DNA of 64,000 nucleotides from Xestospongia muta (Eukaryota; Porifera; Demospongiae; Haplosclerida; Petrosiidae). A program made the translations under genes and the position numbers. The DNA is taken from the NCBI GenBank assembly GCA_963693285.1, contig OY848931.1, forward strand, positions 4,816,079 to 4,880,078. Direction: 5' to 3'. This document shows, one piece after another, positions 35,114-48,769 of the stretch (within the stretch, counting starts at the first letter, position 1; each line of letters begins with the position of its first letter). The notes under the pieces are model-generated. The model was not told the DNA's origin, searched no databases, and worked only from the letters and a program-made list of their open reading frames with translations.

Positions 35114-38100
35114 TTAAGATGTACATGGTGTTCTGTTCAAAGCTAAAAATGTAGTCATTTGCATTTCAAAACCCATTGGTCTCTCATTGGGCTCTTGATA
35201 GCCTCTCTTCATAACCTGACCTAAGTTAGCTATTAGTTGACATTGCTCTTCAAAATGTTGCAGTTTGTAACGATACTTTTCCCTCACATATTTATTTCCT
35301 TTAGTATTATAAGCTATAATAAGAAAACAACAACATAAAAAGTATTATAATGTAAAAGACAACATTTACTATCACTACTATATAAGTAAACTTCACCTTT
35401 TAAGTGGAGAGCTACATAGAGTAATGCAGACTGAGTTGCTGTTATAAATGGAAACTTGGGCTTACAACATCCCACGGCAGTCAGAGCATTAATGATGGGC
35501 GTGGCCACAGATTGTTCCATATAACCCAACATAGGTAGAGATACAATAGACGGGGGCTGTTTGATAGGAGGTAATTTTATAGGAAGAGTTGTTACCTCAT
35601 ACAGAGTAGGACATCTAAACCAATGGAAGCACAATAGTAACAATTAATACATGTACACATGGTATAGTCCATATATATATATCAATAACTAATTTTACCT
35701 CATAAATTTATCAAGCTTTTCTTCAGAGGCACAGCAAAATAATTTGCCCTTGTACTCCACAGAGTAAGAGTTTTGACCAGGTACCAGTGCCTCATATCTA
35801 TGAGAAGAATAACACACACTGCTGACAATATTCATTGAAATAATGATATAGTTCTTTAATTACAATTCCCCAACTAAAGTACACACATGTAATGTTAACC
35901 TTTTCTTGCCGTCTATGTAAGTCACAGGACAAAACCCTTGTATCTCATATTGACGAGGGAACATTTCTTTTACTTCTAACTCAGTCTTGATTTGTGGAAG
36001 ACAGTCCAAAGGAGGAAGGTGTATGGGTGCAGCCTCACCCACGTAAGCCTCAGGATCAGACAAGAATGAATTTAGTTCCTTTTCTCCAGCAGTTCTAAAA
36101 TAAACAATATAGATGGATTATACACATACTTTAAACTTACCTGTAGTACTTAGCTTGGTACTCCACTGCATATTGTAAAGTTGGTTGTAATTTACAGTCT
36201 ACTAGTTCTCCTCTCTCTACTAAACTCACAGGACAGTACTCCTTAAATGATCCCATCCGATCTTTAAATTCCTGAGGAGTAACACACAAACTATTAATGG
36301 AGGCTGCCTTCCCTATGTAAAAAGAAAGTAATATGTTAGTGTAATATAGGACTAGTATATAATAGTACAATATTACCTTCAGTGATTCTAATAAGGTACT
36401 GTTGTATTTGTTTAGCAGTGTGGAGTGCCACTGACTGAGTCTCATGCCAAACATGCCAACGGTTCCTTTCTCCATCTACTACAGTCCAATTATCATGTTT
36501 CTCTTGATACCATGTCCTCACAGAGGACACATTCTTATGATAATGGCCACTTCTCACAAGTAGAATGGAAGGACTGTCGTGCATAAGATAAGGCCTGAAA
36601 GAAAGGAACAAATAAATCATTTGTATCCAGTAATAATTTGATACTGGACACTTGTGGACAGTCCATAAATGTAACAAACATATTGTATACTGAGGCTGAA
36701 TACAAATTTATACCATCTGTTGAGTGCTGACTGATTCACTTTACCTATTCTCTGTTTCTCTGTCTAATTCTGCTCTCTTCAACATCTCTTCATTGGATAG
36801 CTCAAGTTCCACAACACATACTGGAATAATACGAAAGGCAGAAAGCAAGTCAACTTGACTTTTGGTCATCGGCCAACCATCAAGGATATACCTACATGAA
36901 AACAGAGAGACAATAGGAGCATTATACAATTACATTCCATGTTTATAGCTATCCAGTCAGTCAAGTACTAGTATATTACCCTCTAGCTGTGCATTGGACA
37001 TCTAGTAAGACTCTCTCCAATGCTAACACACACAGTTCATCAGGTACTGTTTGTCCAACTCGTAAATATGACAGTAACTGTTCTGTAAGATCAGACTGGG
37101 GAAACTGACTGATAACTCTTCTCATAGCTTCACCAATAGATAACCTTAAACAACCATACTCAGTAACAAATCGTTCAGCAACTAAAAGGAATTACAATTC
37201 TAAATCACATGTTATTGTATTACTGGTATATGTCCATGTAATATTATATTATGTACATGTACAAACACACTTATACTCTATATTGATATCATAAATCACA
37301 TATTTCAACCATTAGGTAATACTTAAATATACATGTACATAGCAGTTTAATTACATTATTCTAACACATACCTGTAGTTTTGCCAGATTTAGGGGGTCCT
37401 ACAATTGCCAGACGAACTGGTACTGGTAGGCGTGGGACATCTTGTCCCAGATAATACTCTGGATTAGCAATAAACTGAGTTTGAGCTGTGACAGATGATA
37501 AGAAGTAAACTCTTTGCCGATAAATTACAGGAAATGTGGAATGAATGGAAGTGGGAGGAAGAACTGAATGACGCTCTTCCATTAACTACAAGAGATGAAC
37601 AAACAATTAATGTACATATAAGATATATTGAATCAATACAAGAATGTGTTATACTGACCTTGTTAGGACACCAGTATCCAAAACAACTAAGTTGTTTGTA
37701 GCCATGATCTAGTAGTGTTTTAGCTGTTAAAGGGTCTACTGGAGAAGACTTAGTAAGAAGTCCTTCTCGATCTTTGAAATATCGTGAGAGAGCTTTCTCA
37801 AGGGAGTAGGCTACCACTGCTATTTTACGATCAGCAGAAACAGAATGACATGGAATTTGTAATTCAGTTAAAACCTCCTATAAAACAGTGATCATGTTAT
37901 CAAACATTAACAGTATGCATCATAATGTATACAATATTTATATGTCCTGTACATGCACATGTATTTGTACGTCACTTTCAACAATCTTACTTGTATTGTT
38001 GACAGTTTGTCATTCTCTTCCTCAAATTTCTCTGTCAAAGATGATCTCATTCTTTCTTCCACATCTTCTTCAGCTTCTTCATCTTCCTCTTCTTCTTCAG

Positions 38101-41100
38101 GAGGCTCTTCAGCATCAAGTTCTGCTAGCTGGTCCTGATACTCATCGTAATATGGATCATCTTCTCCATCCGAACCAGGCTCTTCATCTTCATCAGTTTT
38201 TTCAGTTTCTCTTTCAGCTTTCTTTTGTTTGTATTGTTCCTCTATCTCAACCTTTCTTTGAGCTTTTTCTTCCTCCTATAATGTACAGTAAATGCAGATA
38301 TACTTGATGATAATAAACATTTATATGTGTACACATATTGAAATATCAACTAAGTTTCTTTCTTACCCATTCCTTAAGTCTTTTTTCTCTTGCCTGCATT
38401 TTCTTTTCCAATCTTCTATCTCTCTTTCTCTGCCATATTGCCATTTTACCTGGTAAAATACGATCCAGCATATTTGCTTCCTCAACCTAAAGTAATAAAT
38501 TATTATTGATGTAGTATAACCATTTAAGATGTTTAAGTCCAAATACAATTTTGCTTACCTGTAATATAGCAGCAGCATCTGGAAACAAACCTTTCGAACA
38601 CAAGTATCGCAACTCATCTCCTTGGTGGGGAAACCCCTCCATAATAAATCCTGATGATCTATAATGATAGAATACATACTGTTAAAATTTTACATTTACA
38701 GTTTAAATTGTGGCATTATTTGAGGGACACTCTTCTTGCATTGTTCAGTATAAAAACTCACTTGAAAGGTTCAGAGTTCCAGAAAGTTCTAGTATATTCT
38801 TCCAGAGTTTCTTCAGAGAGAGGTTCATTGTGTAATAAGTATGCTCTAAGTTCAGTCTCTTTATCATTGAGTGGTTCTGCCACATCAGCATCTAAGTCAC
38901 TACCTGTGAGCAAGTCTTCAGCTTGACCTAACAAAATTAAATGTCATTCTCTCATTCTCTCTCTCTCTCTCTCTCTCCCACTCCCTCTCACTGCAAACCT
39001 TCATCAGCATGTTCTTCTCCCTCCCAATCCTCTGGGTCTTGTAATGGTGGTCGTTTCATCTTGGGCATAATCTGATCTTGAAGGTAATTTCGAAATGATA
39101 TATGAAAGATATTTAGTTTTTTAGCTAATAATCTCCCAGCAGTTGTTTTACCGGAACCTTGAGGACCCAATAAAAATATTCGAGGAACTGGAGCCTAAGA
39201 AAATGACACAATTAACTAAATGTATGAACACAACATTATTTTAACCAATGGTGAGTCCAAAGGCAAAGCAAGTCTTGTATATGCTAATACTAAAGCTATT
39301 ATTCATTAAAAAATTAATGTAATAACACAATAAAGGGAAAAACGATGTGATTTGTATATCTTTTAATTAATGAAATGACTTTGTGTTTCAAAGTGAAGGT
39401 TCTCTACTGTTTTGTATATAATGTATCTTTGTTTTACTTCAACAAACAGACTGTAATATTATATTATACATTACCTTTAATGGCTGTCCACGAGCAATGT
39501 AGAGAAGAGGAGAGGCAGTAAACATATCCTTGGCCTCCTCAGTACTGAAGTAATATAATTTCTCTCTGAAACGAGATGCCACATCTTGTCGACCAGGCCA
39601 TAGTACACACTGATTTTTGAGAGCCACTGGACAGAAATGAGAGGAGTCACCCCAGGGCTTTCTCTTCCTAGTAGCCTCTTCATTTTCTTCCTCATCTTCT
39701 CCTACACAAAATACACGTGGGTATACGCATGCGCATTATAATCTAGACGGAGATGTTCGCAGGGTTTTCCTATTTGCTAAGACAACATGATAGATGCTGA
39801 GTAAGTAAGAATCAAAGCAAGGGTGTAGGCAATAGGGGGGCTTGGGGGGCTGAAGCCCCCCCCCCCAGATTTTTATGACCCACATGTTTTATATTATAAA
39901 TGTGCATGGGTATTATAATCCTGAACGACTGGATATCTTAATTTGATCATTGAATCATTTTTAATAATAAAGTTCTCATTAAGAAAATAGATTATGTTTA
40001 TGTGTACTGTCTAAAAATGTGCACTCATTCGATGATAGAGAACTTAGTCCAATCTCCTGGTGGTCTGATTTGCTGATTTCAGCACTAGTAGAACATGATT
40101 CACCTGGTTTTAAAGGCACAAGCCACTTTCTTAAGACATTTTTCACAATTTAATTAATGCGTAGGCGTGCTGTCGAAAATTTTCCGAGAGTGGGCGTGGC
40201 CAAAATTTACGCTAGCTCCCCCAGTTTAAAAGCTTGTCTACGCCCCTCCAAAGCTATCGACTGCTGGAGTCAACAAGACGCTATTAACTGCAAAACACTA
40301 GGACAGAGTTCAATAAGCTATAATGTCTCTATCTACAGCATGGTCTTCGTATGGTGGCTGTAAATGCGGGAACAAGCATGGACACAAAAACAACTGTGCT
40401 CATTATCTCTCTAATGCAATGATACTTGGAGGCTATAGCGAGATTGATGCAGGAACTCAGCCTGAAATGAGAATTGTCAATGGCTTTTGTGTCTGTTCTG
40501 CAGGACGACCAATTCGTGCTAAAGAAATGCAAAGTTGGTTTGGTCGTAAATTTACGAAACACTCAACTCCTTGTGACGGAATCAATGTTGTCTACCAACA
40601 AAGAGGTGTACAAGGACATGTCCTGTTGAAACAGTACTCTGGGGGTAAAAGTACTGGATATCGTGGCACAGGTGATTTCCCTGACTGGCCTACTCAGGAG
40701 TACTATTACTAGAACTAAATGTAAATTGTAATGGATAATGAATCGTCTGATTCTAAATACATCATGATTATTTCATTGATTTTAGGTGATTTTTGATAAT
40801 ATAATAGGATTTAAAGTGATATGTACACAAAGTCTTAAATATCACAAATCATTACTATATATCCTCATACCAAAGAGGATTTGTTTGTACTAAAAAATAT
40901 AGCATTTTTTGCAAACAGTACACGTTACTACAATTTTTACATTTACATAAACTAGAGGGATTAATCCTGTTGTCATTATGTAAACTGACCTTCATCTGGT
41001 GCTGGGTCATCATCAGCATCAGCATCTTCATCCATAGCAGAGTAATCAATTGTATGAAACTCAAATACAGCTAAAAGAAGATGGAAAGAAAATATGTCAC

Positions 41101-44100
41101 ACAAACATTACATATACATCTAATATCACACACTAGCAAGAGGCTACATTATCAATTTAACAAGAGCTCAGACATTAATATTAATAACACACTACAATCC
41201 ATTTTTTGACAGTTTACCTTCCATTTTCTGAACAGCAGATTGTACCACGTTCTCAGCAGTATGAGAGCATTCTATTATCAATGGATCAATGGCAGAGCCT
41301 TTAATAGCAGCAGACAACATGTTCCATTGATGATCAAACTCTGATCCTTGTTTCTGCCATTGTACCACTTCAGGAGGAACTGAGACCTGGAAACAACAAT
41401 ATTACTATCTACTTGTATATATGTAGTTATGTACATATATTATATGCATTTATAATTTTTGAACCTCTTTTTTTTTCTCCGTGTCATCTCCAGGTTTTAC
41501 TGGCCATGATTCAGGATCAGGTAGGCCTTTAATCTGACAGTATCGTTTTACTAGTAAATCTTTGTCTTCACTATTGTTTTCAAGACCAAGGACAAAGTCT
41601 GGGAGAAGATTGGCATCAATCATAGAAGCCCATTGGTCACGTGCTATTGGAAATCCATCAACAATCCAACCACCAAACCTACAGTATAGAAGTATTATAG
41701 GAACATGACACATAATGGAGATATTAATTTTGTATTATATTTATAATTCATACATTCTTCCATCTTCTTTGTCTTCCTGTCTCTTCTTTTCAGCTCCTTT
41801 TATACCAACTGACAATGCTTCAATGTACAGTTCAGTAGAGAGCTCAACAGGAGTTTGCTTAGCTTTCTCTCCAGCTGCTGTCATAGCTGCCTGAACTTCG
41901 GGATGATCCTCAGTAACCTCTGATAACGTAGTATCTTCACCTTCGGCTAATGTATAATGCAATGTAATGAACTCTAGAGTCATTGTTTACTTGCCTTGTG
42001 ACTGCAATGCCTGCAGTTCTAGTGTCAATCTAGTTAGAACTTCTTCTTTAGCTTTTTCTTGTGCTTCTTTCACTGCTTTCTCTAATGCTTTTTCCATTAC
42101 TGGTTTTATTAATTCTTGAACATTAACAATCTATATAAAAACAAGCACCCCAAACAATCAAAACTCCACTTAATGTATTTTTCTGAGTAATATACCCACA
42201 TTATACATACAACTATATGTGTGTATGCTATGTGCATTGTTCTCTTTTACCATTGCTTTATAACGTTCAGCTAATCCTTGAGCTAATGTAGTCTTTCCAG
42301 AAGTTGGTGGTCCTAGTATACAGATTTTACAAGGAATACGTGGTGAAGGTGGTAACAGGTAAGTTCTAGGGCTTTGAATGAAAGCAGTAAGTGCACCAGC
42401 TGATGATAGACTGTACATCTTGTCTAGCAAACTAACAAGATATGAGTTGAATGAGCTGAGTAAAATTAGTAGTACTTACCCAACGGGAAATTCCATTCTC
42501 CCTTTGATCATGTTCCCTTTAGCTAATTCCACAGGACAATACTGTCCCCATTTTGATCTCCTCCAACGAAAACGTGGTGCCAAAATACCAGTCTCTTAAA
42601 AAAGAAAACAAAGTAGACATGTAAGCTAACATTGAGACTATTTTATGTTCCTTTAATATACAATGTATATGTATTACAAATGAACAAATGTTGCTAAGAG
42701 TTGTTACCTGACATTTGGGCTAGGAACTGATCTGATTCTACACCTTCTGGTTCATCTTCTTCTTCTCCTTCTTCAGGTGTGATGAGTCGTTTAGGAGGTG
42801 TGGCTCGAGGTAAACCCAAAGCAGTTAAACGAACCAACAGTGACTAATACAATTACATAAATATAAATTGTGTATATCTGTGCATAGTAAGTATTGGTAA
42901 CTTTACATATACAATTATACATGTACATTATCCATTCTTACTCGGAAAAGTTGTTTAGGAGAAAGATTTGAATCTAATTCAATTACATATTGTTGATTAT
43001 GTTGGATGATGTAATCCTGTGAAAAGACCAATAGTATAATAGTTACAAGATATCTCATACCTCAACAGGTCTTAACACATGTTGTTTATAGTGCTTGATC
43101 TCTGATTCAACTATCTCATCTAAATCTGCAGTTCTCTTGATAAGTCGATCTGCAATGTCAGGAGCTAGTTCTTGTAGCTCATCTACCTCACCCTAACAGA
43201 TATAGTACAACATCAAATACAACTATTTATCACTTACCAAATCATCTATAAACTCATCTTGTTCTTTCTCCTCTTCATCTTCTTCATTTTCTTCATCTTC
43301 TTCTTCATCTTCATTCTCGTCTTCATCGTCATTGTTCTCTTCTCCATCTCCTTCTCCTCCAGGTACTGGATTATCAGGATCATATACTGCTTTGATAAAT
43401 ACTTCATTTGTAATTGGATCAACTTTTTGACCAGTTCGGCGCTTTATAAGATCACTATCAGGAATCTGTAACAAAAATACAGGTATATATTTTGAACATC
43501 ATTACATAATAGATGATAGTGCATATATATCTATTTTAAATTATTGTAAGAAATGAAACAGATCTTGTCAACATTATTAAGAATACTTCTTAATTAATGA
43601 TAATGAGAAGAATACTTTCAGTTTCATTTCATATAATAAAATATTTATAATGTTTAGTTAGCAACCACAGACGGTAAGGGATTCCACATAACTTACTTTG
43701 AGGTTAATAATAACATCAGGAGGTTGTTTAAGTGACTTCAAAAACTCTATTTGTTCATTGACACTTTTCCATGAAGTATCAAAGGAAGGAAAACAGTCCA
43801 TTACATAACCTAAATAGACCAAAAATATCTCATAGGAGACAACAAAGAGACAGTACTGAATAGTACATGTACTTTATCATGATTCCTGCTAATATAAGTC
43901 TCTTACTTACTTACTTACCGTAATGTTGGATTTCTGGTGAATAAAGTTTCTCTTCAATGACTTTAGCCACCAATGTCTCATTGAGTTCTTCACCATCCAT
44001 TAACTTTGTCTTCACCTAAGATATTAACATTATATATAGATAATATACCAGTAATAACATAGCATTATAACCCTCTGGTCTATCATTCTAATCTGTACAT

Positions 44101-44569
44101 TCAGCAAGAAAAGACAAGAGAGAACGTACATCGATTTCATGAATCTATCTCTATGCACATCAAACTACATGTATCTTTACCTCTTTGGATAGTTCAGTAT
44201 TTTCTTTTAATAATTGCTCAAGAGTACTAGTCCCTGTAATTGTAATATAGTCTATAAGATAAGGTCATACCATCACTTACCATCAACTAGTTGACATTTC
44301 CACACTGCAGCTAATCTCTTAGCTAATGTACTTTTACCAGCACCCTAAGTATGATATATCCAGTACTATTACTAGTTATGAATGGTAACTTACTGGTTTC
44401 CCTACTACTACAAATGACACTGGAGTTCTTGACAAAACAGCCAGTTCACTCTATACAAGAAACAAAGTTTATTGTCTCAAGTAAATATAGTACATTTGCT
44501 AACGATAATTCTCAGAAGTATACATTATCTTACCTCGTCTTCGTCAAAAGTGTCTCTCGTTTCTTCCAT
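35114..44569 (-). CDS. AK9: Adenylate kinase 9-like multi-domain nucleoside monophosphate kinase
   Basis: A large gene of about 30 exons reading right to left, from MEETRDTFDEDE (start codon at 44567-44569) to TAA at 35114-35116. It encodes roughly 1,750 residues by rough addition; human AK9 is about 1,900. Four P-loops are visible: GKPGAGKST (split over two exons near 44,340-44,400), GPPTSGKTT (near 42,300), GPQGSGKTT (near 39,160) and GPPKSGKTT (near 37,385). Each is followed by NMP-binding segments such as IVDGFPIARDQW and YILDGWPMTKSQ. Long Glu/Asp-rich linkers separate the domains. AK9 interconverts nucleoside mono-, di- and triphosphates, and animal AK9 is associated with cilia. The first exons face AMT across 112 bp. 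An intron holds an amidase-like copy and a MITE-like element. Confidence 0.85.
38954..38976. repeat. (CT)n microsatellite in AK9 intron
   Basis: About 22 bp of alternating C and T next to an exon boundary. On the coding strand it is a GA run. Confidence 0.8.
39819..40248. mobile_element. MITE-like element (hAT-type ends) in AK9 intron
   Basis: The left end AAGGGTGTAGGCAATAGGGG and the inverted right end GAGGGGCGTAGAC are imperfect inverted repeats with G-rich extensions on both sides. CAAAGC flanks both ends (39813-39818 and 40249-40254), which may be the conserved part of an 8-bp target duplication. The interior of about 400 bp has no gene. An end of the form GGGGCGTAG followed by a G run is a common hAT-derived MITE terminus in animals (from memory). 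Confidence 0.65.
40323..40712 (+). CDS. Cysteine amidase-like protein, copy 2, no signal peptide
   Basis: An intronless open frame of 129 residues within an AK9 intron, on the opposite strand. It is a close paralogue of the protein at 34,311. The candidate catalytic Cys (NNCAHYLSNAM) and His (QGHVLLKQYSGG) are kept, and so is the GTGDFPDWPTQEYYY end. It starts at ATG where the mature region of copy 1 begins, and no signal peptide exon was found upstream. It may be cytoplasmic, use an exon I missed, or be a non-expressed copy. Extra Cys (GFCVCS, TPCDG) differ from copy 1. It lies 75 bp from the MITE-like element. Confidence 0.55.
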   Translation: MSLSTAWSSYGGCKCGNKHGHKNNCAHYLSNAMILGGYSEIDAGTQPEMRIVNGFCVCSAGRPIRAKEMQSWFGRKFTKHSTPCDGINVVYQQRGVQGHVLLKQYSGGKSTGYRGTGDFPDWPTQEYYY

Positions 44570-44681
44570 TATTCTACCTCTACGAGAACACTTGGAGAAG
44601 TATATTGAAGATTAGTTACCATGGTAACTGATACACCCCGCCTTTAGTCTTTAATTAATGCGCACCTTACCTCCTTGAAGA
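44570..44681. promoter_or_regulatory. Bidirectional promoter between AK9 and AMT
   Basis: The start codons of two divergent genes are 112 bp apart, so both 5' UTRs and promoters must share this stretch. No TATA box is seen. Confidence 0.6.
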
Positions 44682-46795
44682 ATGGCTGCAGCAAGTAGAA
44701 TGTTTCTAGCAAGTAGAAGAGCATTCACTCGATTCTTAAGAACAGACAGCAGACTTGTATGTCAAGTAATAAATTAAGTGCTTTGTTGCAATACTATTAA
44801 TATAACTACAGCATAATTTATATTATATATTATATATGTATATAAATTATGTAAAACCAGAATTAAATGTATCATATTATAATAATATGATACATTTAAT
44901 TCTGGTTTTACTTATAGGCTGCTGCTACTGTTGACAGTGGTACACTGAAGCAGACAATTCTTCATGACTTTCATGAGGCTCACGGAGGTAAAATGGTGCC
45001 ATTTGCAGGTTGGTCTATGCCTGTACAATATGGCGATCTGAGTATCATTAACTCTTGTCTCCACACTCGACAAAATGCCTCCATATTTGATGTCTCACAT
45101 ATGTTACAGGTAATTGAATGAGTGAGAGATTAACTTTTATTACTTCCTTAGATGGAAGTGACTGGAGCTGATGCTGAAAATTTTCTAGAGTATATTTTAG
45201 TAGCAGATTTAGCTAATCTTAAAAGTGGCAGTGGTCAGTTTTATGTCATTGCAAGACAGTAAATCTATTAGCGCACACACACTCTCTCTAGCCTCACTTT
45301 CAATGTTCACTACAGCCAAAGGTGGTATCATTGATGACTGTATTGTAACTAGAACCAGTGAGAATACATTTTACATTGTCTCTAATGCTGGTAGAGCCGA
45401 TGCTGACCTACATCATATAAAAGTACACATAAAAATAAAGTAATTAGTTATTCTTTGTCGTTTCACTAACAGTCAGAGTTGATGCAGTACAAAAATGGCT
45501 CAGCTGATGTAACTATCACACCATTTGACAACGAGGGACTTATAGCATTACAAGGTATAATTTTCTCTTTTTTATTCAAGTTGAACCATTTTGTCTTCTA
45601 GGCCCTAAGAGTGCCTCTGTACTCCAACAAGGAGTTGTAGGTGACTTATCTCAACTCAAGTTTATGCATAGCGCTATAATGGATGTCTTTGATATACCTC
45701 ATTGTCGAGTGTCACGGTGTGGATACACTGGAGAAGATGGATTTGAGGTAACTGTGACATGATTGAATTTTTGTAGTACTTGAGAGAAAATTATGACGAT
45801 TATAATGATAAAAATGAACATACTGTTGGTCCCAAAAATTATCATAGTATTAGTTTATGGTACATTTTACATACAGATATCTGTTCCTGGTGACAAAGCA
45901 GTCCAGTTAGTTGAAACATTACTAGCTAGAGAAGAGGGATTTGTAAAGTTAGCTGGTCTAGGAGCCAGAGATGTGTTGAGATTAGAGGCAGGGCTTTGTC
46001 TCTATGGCAATGATATATCAGAAGAAACTACACCTATTGAAGCTGGTTTGGCTTGGTGTATTAGTAAGTGAATTGATAACATCTTGTCCCTTCTTTTGTT
46101 ATATATTCCTACTTGTGTTATGAGGTAACCCCTTTAATTTATAGGTAAACGTCGTCGAAACGAAGGTGGGTTCTTGGGAGCTGACATTATCTTGCAACAG
46201 TTAAAAGATAAACCAGCTCGAAAACGTGTTGGTTTTGTGACAGAATCAGGCCCACCAGTTAGACGTAAGTATAACTGAATGTAAGGTATAAACAGATGAT
46301 CTTTGTCTTCCTATAGAGGGATGTCAAATCTCAGTGAAAACTGGTGATGTTATAGGTAAGTGAGAAATGTAGTCTATTATGAACTATTTTTAACCTAATT
46401 TATGATAACTGATTTAATAAATAGAGACAGTACATACTAAATTACATTCACTTTGATCTCTTAAAATTACATGTCAATGTATAACAATATGTAATTCTTG
46501 CTATGTTTTTAACATAATATCAGTAGAATTTCTCTTTGTACTCTCCACCTATTCTACCTATATTACTATACTAACTGACACAACTTTGTATATCATTCTA
46601 TACTAATATTTTGTTCTTGTAGGTACTGTTACTTCAGGGAGTCCTAGTCCTACTCTTAACAAAAACATAGCTATGGCTTATGTCCCTCGAGCTTTATCCA
46701 AAGTAAATACTGAATTGACTGTTCATATTAGAAAACACATGGTCAATGCAAGAGTGGTGAAGATGCCTTTTGTACCTTCAAATTATTACAATTGA
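44682..46795 (+). CDS. AMT: Aminomethyltransferase (glycine cleavage T-protein), mitochondrial
   Basis: Exon 1 (44682-44756) encodes a Ser/Arg-rich mitochondrial presequence. Further exons include 44918-45109, 45152-45233 and 45292-45422. The last codon is TGA at 46793-46795. Folate-binding GcvT motifs are clear: [17 protein letters not shown], then FDVSHM with the conserved Asp, [22 protein letters not shown], and [19 protein letters not shown]. The C-terminal barrel has GFVTESGPP and [12 protein letters not shown]. The enzyme transfers the methylene group of glycine to tetrahydrofolate and releases ammonia. Length is about 400 residues, as in other animals. Head-to-head with AK9. Confidence 0.93.
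44851..44911. repeat. Perfect 61-nt palindrome in AMT intron 1
   Basis: Arms of 30 nt (44851-44880 and 44882-44911) are perfectly complementary around a single A. The left arm begins gtaaaacc, and the right arm ends six nucleotides before the exon 2 acceptor (exon 2 starts at 44918). Confidence 0.9.
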
Positions 46796-46903
46796 AAAAA
46801 TTGTGCTGATATTCGCTTATTTTTTGCTAGTTTCCAAATTGAAATAATAAATTTTATTTAGTGCACTAAATTTAAATAGGGGGAGTGTCTAAGACTTTAT
46901 CTG

Positions 46904-48385
46904 ATGTCTATGATATCTGTTAGAATGATGAGTCTTGTATATAAAAGATTAGAGCCTCTTCTATCTGTAGTAGCAGGAGATGACAGATCAAGGTATGTAC
47001 AGGATCAATTTGTCATAAGATGTCAGGGAGACATTGTGGTCTCATTCTCAGACTTCAATTTCTGGCATGTTCAAAGGAACATGCAGGAAATGGGAATAAG
47101 TCTGAGGAATATTAGTGAGTTAATTGTCATTTTACCATTCATCGTTGACATTGATATTTTAATGTGAAACCAAAATACTTAGTACTTGTTAAATTTTTAA
47201 GTTAAGATTTAAGACTAGATCAATTTTATATACACAGGAAAGATTAACTTCATAGTCAGACAATACTGGATAGCTTGTAAATATCTTCTGATAATTATCT
47301 TTTAATACTTAGTTCCAAAGACAATTTGGTTGATGAGGATTGGGTTCCTATCAAAGGAGTTATTTTTGACATGGATGGTACTTTGACTAAGCCTGTCTTA
47401 AATTTTTCTGACATGCGTCAACGAGTGGGCGTCCCACCATCTCAAGATATTCTCCAATATGTCAACTCTCTCACTGGAGAAGATAAAGTTAAAGCAATGA
47501 CTGTTATAGAAGAAATAGAAGAGGAAGCCATTAATAAAGTAGAATTACAACCAGGGGTAATAGAACTATTACATTTTTTAGCTGAAAACAAGGTACATAC
47601 CCAAACATATTTATCGTTATCATTTGTTTTTGTTTGATGATAGGTCAAGAGAGCAATGATGACTAGAAACTCAAAATATAGTGCAGATGTTGTTCTAAAG
47701 AAGTTACAGGACTGTTTAACAGAAAGTTATGGGATGTTCCCTAGTCTATCACCAGAAGAAATTGTCTCACAGGTATAGATTGTTAATGAAATCACATTCC
47801 TTGTCATTCATTCCTGTTCAATAATTATTATAGGTTGTGTCTCGTGAGTTTCAGCCTCACAAACCAGATCCCTCTCCAGTTTATCATATCTGTACTCAAT
47901 GGTCACTTTCTCCACACCAAATACTACTAGTAGGAGATGGACAAGAAGATATGATCTGTGGACATAGAGCTGGGACAGGTAATAAATAGTTACTGCATGT
48001 CACAGCCATCAATTCCAAGTTCTTATTAATGTCCATACTTTATAGCATTATACACATGTAACTGAGAGTGTCCAAACAGCAAAAAATACAATAAATTTAG
48101 TGGAGATACTCCACTAAACAAACAGCCTAATGTTATTATTCTTATAAAAGAACTACAGTATGTACAATTAAGTCTTTATTACTTGGATTCTACTAGTATT
48201 AATCATGTTAATTATTGTACTGTGATTTTTTGTTTGTAGTGACTGCACTTATAATTAATGAAGCTAGAGGTAATGCCTCAATATTTCATCCAACTCCTGA
48301 TACTCCATGTGATGTCACTATTACATCACTATCAGAATTATTGGACATATTACAAAGACCATTGACAATTTATAAAAGAACATAA
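46904..48385 (+). CDS. HAD-superfamily phosphatase
   Basis: Exons 46904-46992, 47313-47592, 47644-47772, 47834-47978 and 48240-48385 give 262 residues. In-frame ATGs at 46925 and 46928 are alternatives. HAD motifs are complete: motif I GVIFDMDGTL, motif II MTRNS, motif III Lys in HKPDPSP, and motif IV VGDGQEDMICG. A helical cap with ELQPGVIELL lies between. This resembles beta-phosphoglucomutase/phosphoglycolate-phosphatase-like HDHD proteins. The substrate cannot be read from the sequence. It follows AMT by about 110 bp in the same direction. Confidence 0.85.
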
Positions 48386-48769
48386 TAGAATCTTAATGAT
48401 TTCAACTAATGAAATATAATACATTTTCCTAATATCAGGTAATACAAACTTTATTACACGTTTATGAACTCAATGAAGGAGTTCAACAATTAATGATTCA
48501 TGCACAACTACTGCCTATTTCCTGCCCTGTGACATCCAGCTTATAGTTTGATGTTCAATACACTGCTTTGGTATCTATCAATGGCAGCATTTGGAGGTAT
48601 AGCTGAGAGACTTATCATATTCATATGGCACTCCTAGCTATATAGAGAAATTAGTTTCATTGACTTGTATGCATATGTTATGTTAAATTTATTTATATTC
48701 TATAAAAGATTGGAGAGAGCAAATATAATGTTAGCTACTTCATTCAAATTAGAAAAAATGTTAAAATCT
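48386..48769. other. Intergenic, convergent 3' flanks
   Basis: Between the HAD gene and the first ependymin-like gene. AT-rich, no gene seen. Confidence 0.55.

Noticed and set aside
37888..38307. 139-codon + strand open frame opposite AK9
   Set aside because: It is antisense to Glu/Asp-rich AK9 exons, which read as Ser/Leu-rich on the other strand. No independent support.
39840..39870. G- and C-rich runs as a G-quadruplex or regulatory element
   Set aside because: They are explained better as part of the G-rich ends of a MITE-like element.
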